Shown piece after piece: positions 34,560 to 48,169 of a stretch of DNA of 64,000 nucleotides. The stretch lies in the NCBI GenBank assembly GCA_032622095.1, contig CP136067.1:135409990-135473989 (forward strand), in the 5' to 3' direction. Below the pieces are notes generated by a model, which was not told where the DNA came from, did not search any database, and saw only the letters and a list, made by a program, of their open reading frames with translations. How positions within the stretch are numbered: position 1 is the stretch's first letter; each line of letters begins with the position of its first letter. The position numbers and the translations under genes are program-made. This stretch comes from Siphonodentalium dalli (taxonomy: Eukaryota; Mollusca; Scaphopoda; Gadilida; Siphonodentaliidae).

Positions 34560-37500
34560 TAGTCCAGGAGATATTGGTCGACCTCTGCACCCGCCTCCCC
34601 CCCCCAGGACTCAACTTCACCCCACTAATTTTCTTTCTTAATGTCTCCTCTAATTTTTTTCGGTTGCTAACAAGAAAAAAAAGTGGCCGCAGAGACTCCA
34701 GACAAGATGGCGTCCATCATGGCGGCCATTTTTTTTATATGCACCAGGTCTCTTTGATCGCCGTTATAGTAAAGATGGTATCACATGCGGTCTTGTTTTC
34801 CGCTCGATTCGTTATGCTAATATACAACCCTTACAAATTAGCCAAAAATCAGACACTAGAATCCAATATGGCGGCCAAGATGGCCGCCGAAATGTGAAAA
34901 TATGCTATTTTTCTGACGTTTCACCACCTTTCGTTTGACTTGACATTTATCGCATAGAAGAGTCATTGGCGAACACATGGGGATCACAATATACATTCAT
35001 TGTGGGATATTTTTGTCCGATATCACGTTTTCCCAAATGCCGGTATAATAGGTCAAAACCGAATCTACGTTAATAACGCGATGTAATGTTTAGAATCAAT
35101 GAATGTTATTGCGATCATAACAACACCCATGCATATATATGTGCAGGAGATACTCGAGCTAGGATTCTTCTTATACCTGAGTTGAGGAATATTCACCAAA
35201 ATCCAAGATCCTGGGTGTCTTTTTGCACAATACCATGCAAAAATGACCAATTCATTACAATTAACCACTATTGTAACTACCACAGGGATTTTACTACTTG
35301 TTCAGGTTAAGGGTCCCGAGCCCATTGGGGGCTGCCAAAATGGCCACCAGAAATAGAAAAATCGCCGATTTTAACATCAGTGAGCATTATTGTCATGACA
35401 ACTCCATATTTGCTAACGGCGCCCAGAATGGCGGACAGATTTTGAAAAATCACCGAAATTCCCTCATATTCACACCATTTGGCATTATTGTCGAGACAAC
35501 TCCACCCACGCTTACAGTTGAGTTGGAAATACTGAGGTGAAATAATTACCTTACATCTCATGCAAGAAATGGTTTTCCAAATCGAAAATGGCGGCTAAAA
35601 TGGCGACCGAAATTTGAAAACACGCCTACATTCCTTTACTTTCTTACGATGGGAGTTATTGTTTCGCGATTTTACCCACCATCACATGTTGATATGGAAT
35701 ATAGATATGAGATATTCATTAGGGTTTGGCAATTGATACTCACAGTCAATATGGCGGCCAAAAATTGAAAAGAAGCCGATATTATCACATACTAATTTCA
35801 ACTGTTTGTCATAATATCGATCTGTATAGACGAAACGGTACATAATATACGCCATCTATTAGTTCCAACGTAAGTCGTAGCCTTTTTGAAGGATGAAAAC
35901 CCACAATCGCGATGTGACATTTCAAAATCCATTCTCCACTAAGGGCCCATGATGGCCGTAACCGTATATAGGTGCGCCGAATATATAGTCATATTATGAC
36001 TTCCAAGAATCAAAACAACAGTACTTGAGTTTATTCTGATTTGTCACATTTAGCATTATCTAGACCAGTTTCCGTCTCTTCGTCAGATTAATCTCAACAA
36101 CAGTTTTCTACACTTCTTTGTAGAAGGGTCCCACTAATCGGAATATTAAAAACAATACATATGCCGGTGTCCAGCTCACGTGTTTGTTTCGAAAGCTTGG
36201 AATTATTATCCTTATTCTTGGCGAGCTTCATTCGTGGTATAGCTTATGGTATAATTCAGATGCTACATATGGGATATGTGCGTCATCTTGTGCGATACAC
36301 TAGAAAGGTATTCGGTCGATGCGTATACTAGCTTTCAGAAGGACCTATCTATCTGCGTATTGTCAGCTTTGGTGATCTAATGGGGATAACAACATGTACA
36401 CCTGGTGATCTTCCCAAATAGCCACTTCTCAATATATGGTTCATCAATTCACATACTCATCTAAAGCACCGACGTACCCGGACAACTTCTGTATATGGCT
36501 TCGAATGTTGAAAGCCTGACATTTGACGGATGCCTTTTTGCTAAGGCGTAGCAGACCATAATGCATAATATACCCAAACTTCTTGAACATGATCCTAAGA
36601 ACAATCTTGTTGGCGTCCAGCAATCGTCTCACCGAACAGATCCAAGCAGATGCATGATAACAATACACACGGTGCTAGTTTGTGGGAATGTGTCATGATA
36701 GTGGAAATGAAATTGGACCATGACAGCGCCGCCCCTTATTTTGGTATGTTTTAGATTCAGACAGTATGGTATGGTAAGACTGTATGTTCCCATCCGTTTG
36801 GAAGCCGTTCTTAATCAACTGGACCAGGCGTGTGACCATGGCTACTACTGTATAAGCCCCACTAAGACTGGGGCGTAGTCTTAAAGGCGATCCCTTTGAT
36901 AGTTGGTTGATATGTCATACCCACGCTGGGTGGTGGTCGGCATGGTTCAAGAAAGTACAAATGCCATCAACAAAAGGGTGAAATGTTCAACGCGAAGAAC
37001 ATCCAGATGAATGTTACGTTGATGAGCTCTTGCATTCAGTTCAACATACTTTGGTACTCCAAGTGATTTCTTGGTAACATCACCATTGCGACCATTTTCC
37101 TGCATGAAACATTAACTACTATATTCTAATGTTATATATAAAGCTATATGATCATAAAGGTCGTGTTCCCCAACGTCCTCAGACATTGCCATCGAGACTA
37201 TAAATTGTTCTTTAAATACATAGTGAAATAAATGCACCACAGTTCCTGACACTTTCTTGAATAATACCGCCCACATACTGACACTAACCCTGGGATAACA
37301 AAAACGCATACATTCATGCTATAAAGACTTTATCCTTTAGTCCATCCGACTGTTTTGAGGGAGGCTAGCATAGTATTATCAAGACAAAATTGTACGTCTG
37401 GTCCAGTTGAATCAGAACGGCTTCTAAATGGATGTGGAAATACAATCTTACCACACCAAAAACAAAACAAAACCCGACACGCATGACATTCTATATCTTA

Positions 37501-40054
37501 AACATGCACCAGGTGTAGGGGTGGTGTATACCATGGCCCATTTCATTCCCACTATCATGGCGCATGGCCACAAACTAGCACCGCGAGTATTGTTCTTCTC
37601 TGCTGGGAGATATTCGACGAGACAACTGTGGGACGTCACAGTTTGCTTCGGATCATGGTCAAGAAGTGTGGGTAGTCGGTATACTATGGTCTTCTCCTTA
37701 GCAGATAGACATCTGTCCAAGGGAATGAGACAGCTAGCAACCGTCGAAACACTGTCGAAGTTGTCCACATATGCCAATGCGTTCGCTGAGTTTGTGAGTT
37801 GACGAACCATCTATTGAGAAGTGACTAGCTAACTGGTTCGCCATGTGTACATGTCGTTATCCCCATGGGGTGTGGGACACATACATAGAGATGACATTCT
37901 GTAAGCTTGTATACTCATCGACCATATGCCTTCCTAGTTCAAGATGACGCACAAATTCCATATTTAGCAAATATTTAAAATCGTAATCTAGACACCGGAA
38001 AATGAATTGTTTGAAACGTTATGATTAGAGGGACCCTTCTCCGGGAAGTGGTGAATACTTTGTCGGTGTGAGCGACCTATATTTATCAGACAAAGAAATG
38101 GAAGCTGGGCCAGATAATTATGGACGTGATGTGGCAAATCAGAATCTATTATCAGGTAATTGTTCTGATATGACTATTCGGCGCACCTACGGTTACGGCC
38201 ATTATCGGCGCTAAGTGGAGAATGGATTTCGAAATGCCACATCGCGATATTAATTGTGGGTTTTCATCTTTCCAGAAAGGTACGAGCTATGTTATGCGTT
38301 TTGATACGTTAAGTTGAACTAGTAGATGGTTCATGTACAGTTTCGTCCATACATACCGATATTATGACAAAAAGTTGAAATTAGTATGTGAAAATATCGA
38401 TTTCTTTTCAATTTCTGGCCGCCAATTTAGCCGCGATCTTGACTGAGTGTCAATTGCCAAACCCTAATGAATACTTCATATAAATATTCCATATCAACAT
38501 GTAATGGTGGGTAGAAAACGCGAAACAATAACGCCCATCGTAAGAAACTAAAGGAATGCAGGCTTGTTTTCAAATTTCGGTCGCCATTTTGGCCGCCATC
38601 TTCGATTTGGAAAACCATTTCTTGCATGAGATGTAAGGTAATTACTTCACCTCAGTATTTCCAACTCATCTGTAAGCATGGGTGGAGTTGTCTCGACAAT
38701 AATGCCCAATGATGTGAATATGAGGGAATTTCGGTGATTTTTCAAAATCTGTCCGCCATTTTTGATTTGGGGGACTTTTATTTGGATATGGTACAAGGAA
38801 ATTTCTTCGCCTAAGTATTCCCTACTCACAATAGTAAGCAGGTGTGGAGTTGTCATGACAATAATACTCACTGATGTTAAAATCGGCGATTTTTCTATTT
38901 CTGGTGGCCATTTTGGCCGCCATCTTCGATTTGGGTGAATATTCCTCAACTCAGGTATAAGAGGAATCCTAGCTCGAGTATCTCCTGCACATATGTATGC
39001 ATGGGTGTTGTTATGATAGCAATAACATTCATTGATTCGAAACATTTTTACATCGAGTTATTAAAGGTACTCAACCCGATAAAACTCCTCTCAATTACTA
39101 TTTAAATGGCTTCGGGGGTCAAAAATATTTGATTCGAGTCGAGGAAGTCACCCATCAAAGCTCAGATTTGTTAGATATCGATTTTAGAAATCTATTATTT
39201 TTCATTATCGGGAATTCTTTCTGGCCCAGTACGTAGTCAATTATTACCACTTGATTATAGAGTTATCCATCCTTGTCTGTTTGAATAGAATTTTGGCGTA
39301 AAATCTCGAGCATGTTACCAAATTGACGGCAGTTATAAGTACTCATCTCGAGAACATAAGAATTTTCAAAAATCAATATCTAATAACTCTGAGCTTTGTT
39401 TGATGGGTTCCTCGACTCGAATCAAATATTTGTTACCCCCAAAGCCAAAGAAATAGTAATATAGGACCCTCTGATCGGATTGTTGTTGTTGGAATCTGTT
39501 GAGATGGGGACCCTCTTTACGGGTTGAGTACCTTTAACGTAGATTCGGCTTTGACCTATTATACCGGCATTTGGGAAAACGTGATATCGGACAAATATAT
39601 CCCACAATGAATGTATATTATGGTCCCCATGTGTTCGCCAATGACTCTTCTATACGATAAATGTATAACATCACGCCAAGATTTTCCCACAGAGACAAAC
39701 GAAAAGTGGTGAAACGTCAGAAAAATAGCATATTTTCACATTTTGGCGGCCATATTGGATTCTGGTGTTGATTTTTGGCTAATTTGTAAGGGTTGTATAT
39801 TAGCATAAACGAATCGAGCGGAAAACAAGACCGCATGTGATACCATCTTTACTATAACGGCGATCAAAGAGACCTGGTGCATATAAAAAAAATGGCCGCC
39901 ATGATGGACGCCATCTTGTCTGGAGTCTCTGCGGCCACTTTTTTTTCTTGTTAACAACCGAAAAAAATTAGAGACATTAAGAAAATTAGTGCGGTGAAGT
40001 TGAGTCCTGGGGGGGGGGGGGGGGTGCAGAGGTCGACCAATATCTCCTGGACTA
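34560..40054. mobile_element. Giant foldback element FB1 (5.5 kb)
   Basis: The outer ends are perfect inverted copies: TAGTCCAGGAGATATTGGTC at 34560 and its complement ending at 40054. The arms can be followed by shared landmarks from the ends inward to about 36830 and 37395, leaving a loop of about 0.6 kb. The outermost few hundred bases are nearly identical and the inner parts more diverged. G/C runs of 9-15 bases sit 40 bp inside each end. AAAC flanks both sides and may be a short target duplication. The paired open frames at 34574-34897 (+) and 39736-39957 (-) are the same repeat sequence and look non-coding. No transposase is visible. Confidence 0.85.
39061..39537. mobile_element. TTAAAGG-type MITE inserted in the right arm of FB1
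   Basis: It has 14-bp perfect terminal inverted repeats (AGGTACTCAACCCG) flanked by TTAA at 39061 and 39534. The left arm of FB1 keeps the empty site, ctacgTTAAtaacgcg at about 35067-35082, with a single TTAA. The interior is a foldback with gattcgagtcgagga and its complement. Partial copies of its end are at 630-734 and near 15000. Confidence 0.92.
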
Positions 40055-40254
40055 AACCCGCGAAAACAAAAACAAAATCACATCTATTGTTTTAAGTTAT
40101 TTCCTTCATAAAAAAGAGTCTTCGTGATAAAGAAACCACTCAATACTTTAGGATATAGAATTAACCTTTAAAATAACAAAAACCTTCGGAATAGAGAACC
40201 TTTGAAATAGAGAACATTCGGAATAACGAACCTTCGGAATAGAGACATGTCCCC
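40055..40254. other. Unassigned spacer with a short repeated phrase
   Basis: The words cggaatagagaacctt and similar recur four times in 40185-40245 and resemble 21600-21635. No gene. Confidence 0.4.
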
Positions 40255-41290
40255 GGTTCCCATCTAGAGGCCGCCCTGAAGAACCTTCTTAAGTTTGGTG
40301 ACGATAGGATGAGGCCTGAAGGTTGTTCAGAAGGATTTAGTCATGCAGAGTAAAATCCAAGATGGCCGCCATGTTTTTCAACGCATTTCGGAAAACATTG
40401 TTGTCTCCCATCTTGAGGTCACCCGAAGATCCTTTTGAAGTTTGGAGACGATCGGATGAGGGATGTGGCTTGCAGATTGTGTCGAAGGATTTAGTCATGC
40501 AAAGAGTAAAATCCAAGATGGCCACTGACAGCAATGTTTCTCAACGAATTTTGGAAAAAAATTGATGGCTCCCATCTAGAGGTCACACTGAATATACAGT
40601 TTGGTGATGATCGGACAAGGGATATGGTGTGGAGGGTGGGTGTGCCATGTTTTTAATCGAAAAATCATTCAAATTCGATAGCTCATCTAGTGGTGATCCT
40701 AATCATGCCTGTAAATTTACAAAACATTTCTTAGATATATGCGTGCTGCACCAATGGATTCCATGTTTTTTAAAACGAATTTTGGAAATAATCGATGGCT
40801 CCCATCCAGAGGTCACCCCGAAGATCCATATGAAGTTTGATGGTGATTAGATGAGGAATGTGGTCTTTAGGGTATGCCAATAGATTTAGTGACACAAAGA
40901 GTACAAGAAAATATCATCAAAAGTCAGAAAAAGTTGAGACGTTTCGGCTTAAAATTGAGCCGAAACGTCCCAGCCGAAACGTCTATGGACCGAAACGACA
41001 CGGACCCCCGGTGGACATGTTTTTCATTGAAACCAGCTATAATTCGATAGCTCCTATCTGGAGGTGATCCTAAACATGCCTGTAAATTTTCAAAATATTT
41101 CTCCAATAAGTGTTGGCTGCAGGGTGTGCCGATGGGTTTAAATTTGAAATCCTGAATGGCTGCTGGCGGCCATGCGTTAAAACATTTCGGGAAAAAATTA
41201 TGGCACCCATCTGAAGGTTACCCTGAAGATCCATATGAAGTTTGGTGATGATCGGATGAGGGATGTGGCTTGTAGGGCGAGTCAAAGGAA
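40255..41290. repeat. Diverged tandem/dispersed repeat of about 150 bp
   Basis: Units share tcccatctagaggtcac, a gaagatcc word, tgaagtttggtgatgatcgg, atgagggatgtggc and aaatccaagatggccgcc. About six degenerate copies lie here and one at 21355-21520. Open frames in this stretch follow the repeat. Confidence 0.7.
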
Positions 41291-44200
41291 ATTGTTGATG
41301 GACAACAACCTATATATGGCAATAGCTTAAACTTTACAAAGTAAACTTGTGGTGTATTGTAAATATCCGCACAAAATTTCAGTGATCCAATGAACCACAT
41401 GTGAGATATCAGCATGGATGGACAAACAAGATATATTTACAGATCAGCGAAGAAGAATAACTCTTGAACGGAAACACAAACACCATTGGCCCCTCTTTTG
41501 AAAGTAGTCATGATGGTGAACATCCATATCTGATATCCCATGTCCGAGATATATGCCTGGACGGACCGCGCGCAGTGGGAGGATGGGGGAACTATTGCCA
41601 GTTGAACACAAATAAATCTTAGAAGGGAAATTACGAGCAATGCATTGTGACCTCTTTTTCCAAATTTCATTCAAATCAGACAACCCATGGCTAAGATATA
41701 TGCCTGGGCAGATAGACAAAGTCTATCAAGTATACCCCATGCCAATCAAAAGCAGTCATGTTGCAATTTGTTAGACAATTGTTTTAATGTAGGCCTGCAC
41801 TTCCACTTGTTCCAAGCCCATACCATATGAAGGAGTGCTTGAGTGGCGTTCGTACGTTGTTTTATAATGCAGGGCTTCAGATTAATAATTGCAGGTCAGT
41901 TCGATATTGAAATAGATGCAATATTTCAAATCAATCCCTAATAAATAAATTCTACGATAATGTCACACCTGACAAATCCCAACAACTAACACTTTGACAT
42001 ACAAGTCGATTTTCCTTCACTTAGGATGGCCGCCATCTTTTATCAATTGAAAACAAGAAAACATCATGACGCATGCCATATTAGGTATGCGTTTATGCCT
42101 TAGTTGCATTGAAAATATAATCTCTCTGTTGCGTGCGTTAAGGGGGAGACGCACGTTTGCCCAAATTTTTTCCAATTTTGGGTGGGTCAGGTAATTTGGC
42201 AATATCTTGATAAATCCACAACCGTATGCAATGGAACTTCACAGGGATGTAGAACACATATTGAGGAATGCATACCATTTATTAAAAGTTTTGAAATATG
42301 AACATCATAAGAGTAATGAAGAGAGATTTGTAACATTTTATAATAAGTTCACTTTAGGTACCGAGAACTTTTATCTACTTCCAATTTCATCGTTAAACTG
42401 TGGTGACAGATGTAGCATCATATCTGTTTTCCATGAGAGGAGCCGTCTTTCTGCAGAAGAAGGAACACCATTCTTATAAATGAAGTCAAATTATGAGTAC
42501 CCTATTCTGAAAAATGGCAATAATTAACCAGACATTTGCAATTGGGACTATTTTGAAATGTATGGAGGACAGGATGGACAAATAACAAATCAATTGAACT
42601 TGTAAAAAAAAGCCTGTTTATTTGGATATTAAATGGAAACAATCATAATACAATAATACAATGATATATGTATCAATGTATTATTATTAATTAATAATTG
42701 ATTTAATAATTAATTATTAGTTATTATTTAATTTTCAATTAAAAAAAAAAAACATTCTGAAATCTCAAAAGATAGTACTCTCATTCAGCTTTTCAATGCA
42801 TAATATCTCTCAATATATGATAGATTGTCATTGATATCATACTTAACTGAACTGACCAAATAAATACACATGAATAAATCATAAATTTTGCTTCTGACAT
42901 TCTGTGGTTTTATCCCAGGACTGAGGTATCCCAATGATGCAAAGTATTCCCACTATATCAAAGTAATCAATCTCACAGTCACTATGCCATTGAATATTGG
43001 TGATAAATCTGTTGAAATACAGTTTATATTGACCTCAAAGGTGTCACTTTCTGTAAGGTAATGTATTTGTCATATGATGGACCATGGGTAATGGGTTATA
43101 CCAAAAATCGCACATACCTGTTGTGTAGTATTGACGCTAAATTAAATTACATACCTGCTCATCTGCTCATTGTAGCACCACTGTTATCAGCAGGGCAACA
43201 TCACAGTTAGTCAGCATTGTCAATGACTACAAATGGCAAGGATTCCATTTCTTTGATTCCATGTTATTTCAATCACCTATAAGAGACAGAAAAATTTTAA
43301 TATAAATTTTCTTAACTTTCAATTTCGCACCACCAATGTATAACAACATTAGCTTTCTGTGGGGTTGCCACCGACACCACGTTTACACAAATAAAATAAC
43401 AAAAGCTCTCTCAGGGTAAATTCGCATTAGACACCAGATATTACACAAATAAAATAACACAAACTATTTTCATGTAAAATGTATGTAGATGAAGCGTTGA
43501 GTGGCCAATCTCAATGCCTTGTAATATGCTTTATGGGGGGGGGGGGACTACAAATTAGATTTAACGATCACCTCAATTGGGTTCCAGCAACTGTTGGAGG
43601 TTTCATTTAATTACTTGATAGTTCATGTTGATCTGAATCGCCCTATACTGGTACTAATTGAAATATTTGGACAAAAACTAACACATAACTATGGTTTTGT
43701 TTTCATACAAACTCAACTCAATTTCATTATTTTAAAATTCATATAAAATGTCAGAGATCCTGAATGTTGTCTTTGCTATTGGATGGCAGCGACAGGATAA
43801 AATAAAACAAAAGATATTTTGATAATACACATGTATTTCAGATTGAACTTAACAAAGACCCCAGTTCACATGACAACTCCTGTGGTTCATTAACAGAGAT
43901 ATACTACAGGTACAGAGGGGGACACAATTGCAACTTTTATTTAATGCTATTAACTGTGATGGGATGTTCAAAACATGTTTCCAGCTAATTGTGATAGCTG
44001 CCTTAATGAATTGAAATTATCTATCTCAACTTACCTGTAAATATTGACAGTTACAGGTAATCAGGAATTAACATCTCTTGCCCTTCTCCTACCAGGTACA
44101 TGACAACCCCAACCTCTCATTGCACTTCTTCTACCGGATACAGGACAATCCAATGTGTTAGTGTTCAGTCAACTGTAATAAAGACAAAACATTTTGCAGG

Positions 44201-46914
44201 TTAACAAATCCAAGAGAAATATTTTATGAAAAATAAGATAACACTGAGTGAGTTAAAATATTGCTTGAGGGTTAATTAATTAGTACCATGTAAGTTGTAA
44301 CCAGTACACCCAGCTAGAGGATCTCTGTTGAGGGTGGGGTGTCCACTGTCTCAAATTTCCAAAAGCAGCACCCCTTGACCCAGACCAAGTTAACTCCCTC
44401 CCAGTCCCAAATTTGCAAAATATAAGTTGCACCCCTCTACGTTGGGTTATAATTTTCTAATTTGTTATCTCAACGTTCAAATTCCCCACTAATTTAATAC
44501 TGGTTGCAAAATTAAAACTATAAGAACAATTTCTACGTATTATTGTTGTGATTTTTCCAACTATTAATATTTCGTGAGACTTAATGCATTTATTTCCAAC
44601 TGTTTGGACCAATTTTGTTTTGTGGGGGGGGGGGGGGGTACATAATACTCCAGCATTATATATACCAGTCAATGGTAGTTCTTTCACTACCTGTTTCCAA
44701 AATGTTGATCATGTACACAAGTTGAGTACCTATACCTATAACATGATAACCAGGTTTTGGCACATCCTACATTTGACTAAATATAAATAGTTAAATATGA
44801 CGATATCAAACCAGTTTTCTTCCCATATATGCATAAGTTATGAGGTCCTTGAAAATGCAGCCACATTGAAGTGTAATAATATTAATATAGTAAATGCGCA
44901 GGCATTAGATGAAATTTGATCCATGCAGCATGAATCATTTGTGTGATGTTAGATCATGCCATGAATCTCTAATCTGGCTATGCCCATACGTAGCCATTCG
45001 TGGCATGATCTAGTAAGTCACATATATATGGTATTTATTGTTGGATTATTTCCCTTGTTTTTATTTGAAGATCCATGAAACCGTAATACACATACAAATT
45101 CAACTAGTATAGTTGAATTACTGTCAGGTCATTCGGGTGCTTGGTAAAAGTGTCAACATGATTATTAATTTGGAGAAAATTCCCAATGATCACTTGTATT
45201 ATTTGGCATTGAGGCAGAGTAAAATTGCCATGTGATATGACACTATTAAATTAATATTATAATTATTGATTTCACTTTCAGCCTAAACCCCACACATCAC
45301 TAAAGTAACGACACGATTATTAGGCACTTGATAGTATTATAAAATCCACTATTATAATTGGTTACAACCAAAATAGGACAAAATATCTGGACGTTGGGCC
45401 TCCAAATTGTAAAAAAAAATTGTGGTATGTTCACTCTGGTCAGCAATACAAAATAGCATGTGACCAGAACTTGGCAACATGATTCATTTTTTAAATGAGA
45501 AATAGCCCAAGAAAAAATACATGGCGACCATGATTATGATGATAAAAATAACACATATATGACTAGCGTTTCAAACGTTGTGTGTTGTACGTTTTTTGTT
45601 AAAACATATACGAATGTTTGAAATTCACGTCGGTCAGCCATTTTGTAAACAAATTTTACAAGTCGTCAACAATTTATTAAACTTACACCGAAGTACAAAC
45701 TCATTCATGCGATCATTGGTACCACCAGTGCTGACACGTTCCCAATTACTCTTCCTTAAATATGGGTCGTTATTGAGAGCGATCGGACATTATGCAATGC
45801 GTAATTTCACAAATTTGAAGAGAAAATCAAGTTTCGGTTGTCACTTCCCCAAATTACCGGAAATGGTTTCATAACTCACTTTAGTATGCCGCAATATATA
45901 GTTCCCCGTATTTTACACAGAAAACGTATATTTTTGTAATACGTGGGAAAACTAATGTAATTAAACATAAATATTACTAACTATGTGCAATTTTGATACT
46001 TTTAAGAGATGAATTATATCGTTTTAATATTGTCGCAATGATATCAAGCTTATTTTCGATAGATGGGCGAAAGTTTATTTTTTACTTTAAATTTCCATCA
46101 AATGTTTTTTTTTTTTTTTCAATAAATGTAGCTAGATTGGAAGTCAGTAATGTCAATATGACTTCTCCTGATAGTTATACAGATAACCCATTGGAGATCG
46201 GGTGCTGATCGGGTACGCATATTGTGATATTTGCCTTTTTTGTCAGCAAACGAACAGAATAAATTTTTGACTTACGTTTTCAATGGCAGCCATTGATAGT
46301 GCAGATTGTCGTCATCTTGGAATCCGTCTCTGATGGCAAAGCAGCTCATTTTACGAACAAAACATGGCTCCTCTCATGTAAACCAGATACCATAGCACAC
46401 CATGGTAAATTCATTGGTCAAATATTTTTAGTTATTTAAAAGTTCTCGGTACCTAAAGACATGCTATTTTTCCAAAATATTTCCCACATTTGTCAAACCA
46501 AAGTGCTTTTTAAAGGAAACCACATGTCCAGCATACTATAATAATTCACCAACACATTCTATGTATAAAGCTGAGCTATATGAAATCTGGTTACTATGCA
46601 TTTTACTTTTTTCCATTGTTGTTTTTGGCTCATACAACAGTGATGTTTTCAATTATTTCAGCCATATTTTGGGCAAACGTGCATCTGATCCTTAACAGAT
46701 ACAACGCAACATACTCGTCGCAGCTGTCTGAACGCCCAAGTATTTATATTGTCTGTTCTCTAATTTCAATAAAGTCCGGTCGCCAAACCCCCGGAATTCA
46801 CGAATGCGTGTTTTCGCGTATAAAGTTTTTTTCTCTGCGGATTTTGTAAATTCAGGTCTCCGACATCAAGATTTTATCGGCTGGCCATCTGTCAGCCTTG
46901 AGCAATTTTTTTTA
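41291..46914. other. Gene-poor region with scattered repeats
   Basis: 41400-41730 has two related blocks around gatatatgcctgg. 42340-42430 and 46385-46450 are diverged inverted copies (both with ggtaccgagaactttt and atgagaggagcc). 42660-42740 is very AT-rich. 43375-43480 repeats acacaaataaaataacac. 44947-45012 can form an imperfect hairpin (gatcatgccatgaat / attcgtggcatgatc). G or C runs occur at 43538 and 44624. Frames at 42207-42479, 45578-45874 and 46580-46849 have no recognised domain. Confidence 0.4.
46769..46912. repeat. Dispersed repeat, inverted copy at 63096-63222
   Basis: Shared text includes ctgcggattttgtaaattca, gacatcaagattttatcggc and tggccatctgtcagccttga, in opposite orientation at the two sites. 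It directly abuts the left end of giant foldback FB2. Confidence 0.8.
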
Positions 46915-48169
46915 TAGCGCCCTAAAAAGTATACCCCCCCCCAAATTTTTCACAGACTTAAAACCAGTAGCTTGGAATTTGTTGCAAATTCACATGACTA
47001 ATCTAGTAAAATGTATATATTTTCATGAAGCTAAGACATAATGACACTAGTTTGGGCCAAAATTGAAACTCACCATCCAAGATGGCCACCAAAATGGCTG
47101 CCGGAAGTTGAAAATATGACATTTTTTCACAAATATCTTCTAGATCAGTTCATGCTGTTTGGAACTGGTTCAGTAAAATGACTTTATTTTGTATTTTATA
47201 TATTAACGGATCATTGGAGCAAATAAATATGCAATTATTGGGGTCCTATCCACTTGTGATCCCTCAAAAATTCGATTTTACAGAACGCGTTATAAAATTT
47301 CACAAAAAAACCACAACTGGGATTCTAGTCATATTTTAACAAGAAATGAAAAGAAGGTTGCAATTAAGTGAGGCATACCATTACCTATGAATATTCCAAC
47401 TCACTGGAACCAAAATTCTTACTTTGGATCAAAATGGCTGCCAAAATATGGAAAAATGGTAAATATCGCCCTAGGGTGTCCTGCAATCGCTTACAAGTTG
47501 TGGTTGATGTACACAATTGGCTATTATGCCTTCTATACATTGAATACTAACATGACTTCTGCACCATGGTTAATTGTTACTGTTGTCATCACTGACATCA
47601 CCAAAAATATTGAACTTTTCTCACAAAAACTTGACATAAATATCGGCAAAAATTTACTTTTCGGGTTTGGACATTTTTCTCTAGTAATATTGTAACTATC
47701 TTTGAATTGAAAGGTGTGTATTGTATTGGTCTATCTTAAATGTGTCACACTACGGTGTTTATAGACCAACTTGCTCAAGATGGCGTCCAAAATGGCAACC
47801 AAATTGGTAATAAGTTATTTTTTTACATATATCATTATATATATATAATTATTCTCTGCGTTATCCGAAAATGTAGCAAATTGTGACCCATTTGGTTATT
47901 ATACGTGTTAGTTAATTAACTGACAATTAAATGTTCTATTATGGCTGTACCAGTTCCGTATAGGGCATGACAAATTCATTTTAAATTATGGAATTTTGCG
48001 GAGAACTTCTTTTGTGATTCTGACCATATTATTGGAAGGAAATGGGCAGAACTTTGAGACGGAACTGAGATGAACCATAATATATGACTATTCTGGTCCA
48101 TTATGATAAACAAATATCAACTGGATACAGGACGGATGCCAAGATGGTAGCCAGGGAGTTACTCTATGA

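Noticed and set aside
34574-39957. Matching frames of about 74-107 codons on opposite strands
   Set aside because: They are the two arms of foldback FB1. The shared peptide is explained by the inverted repeat, and the text is low-complexity repeat sequence.
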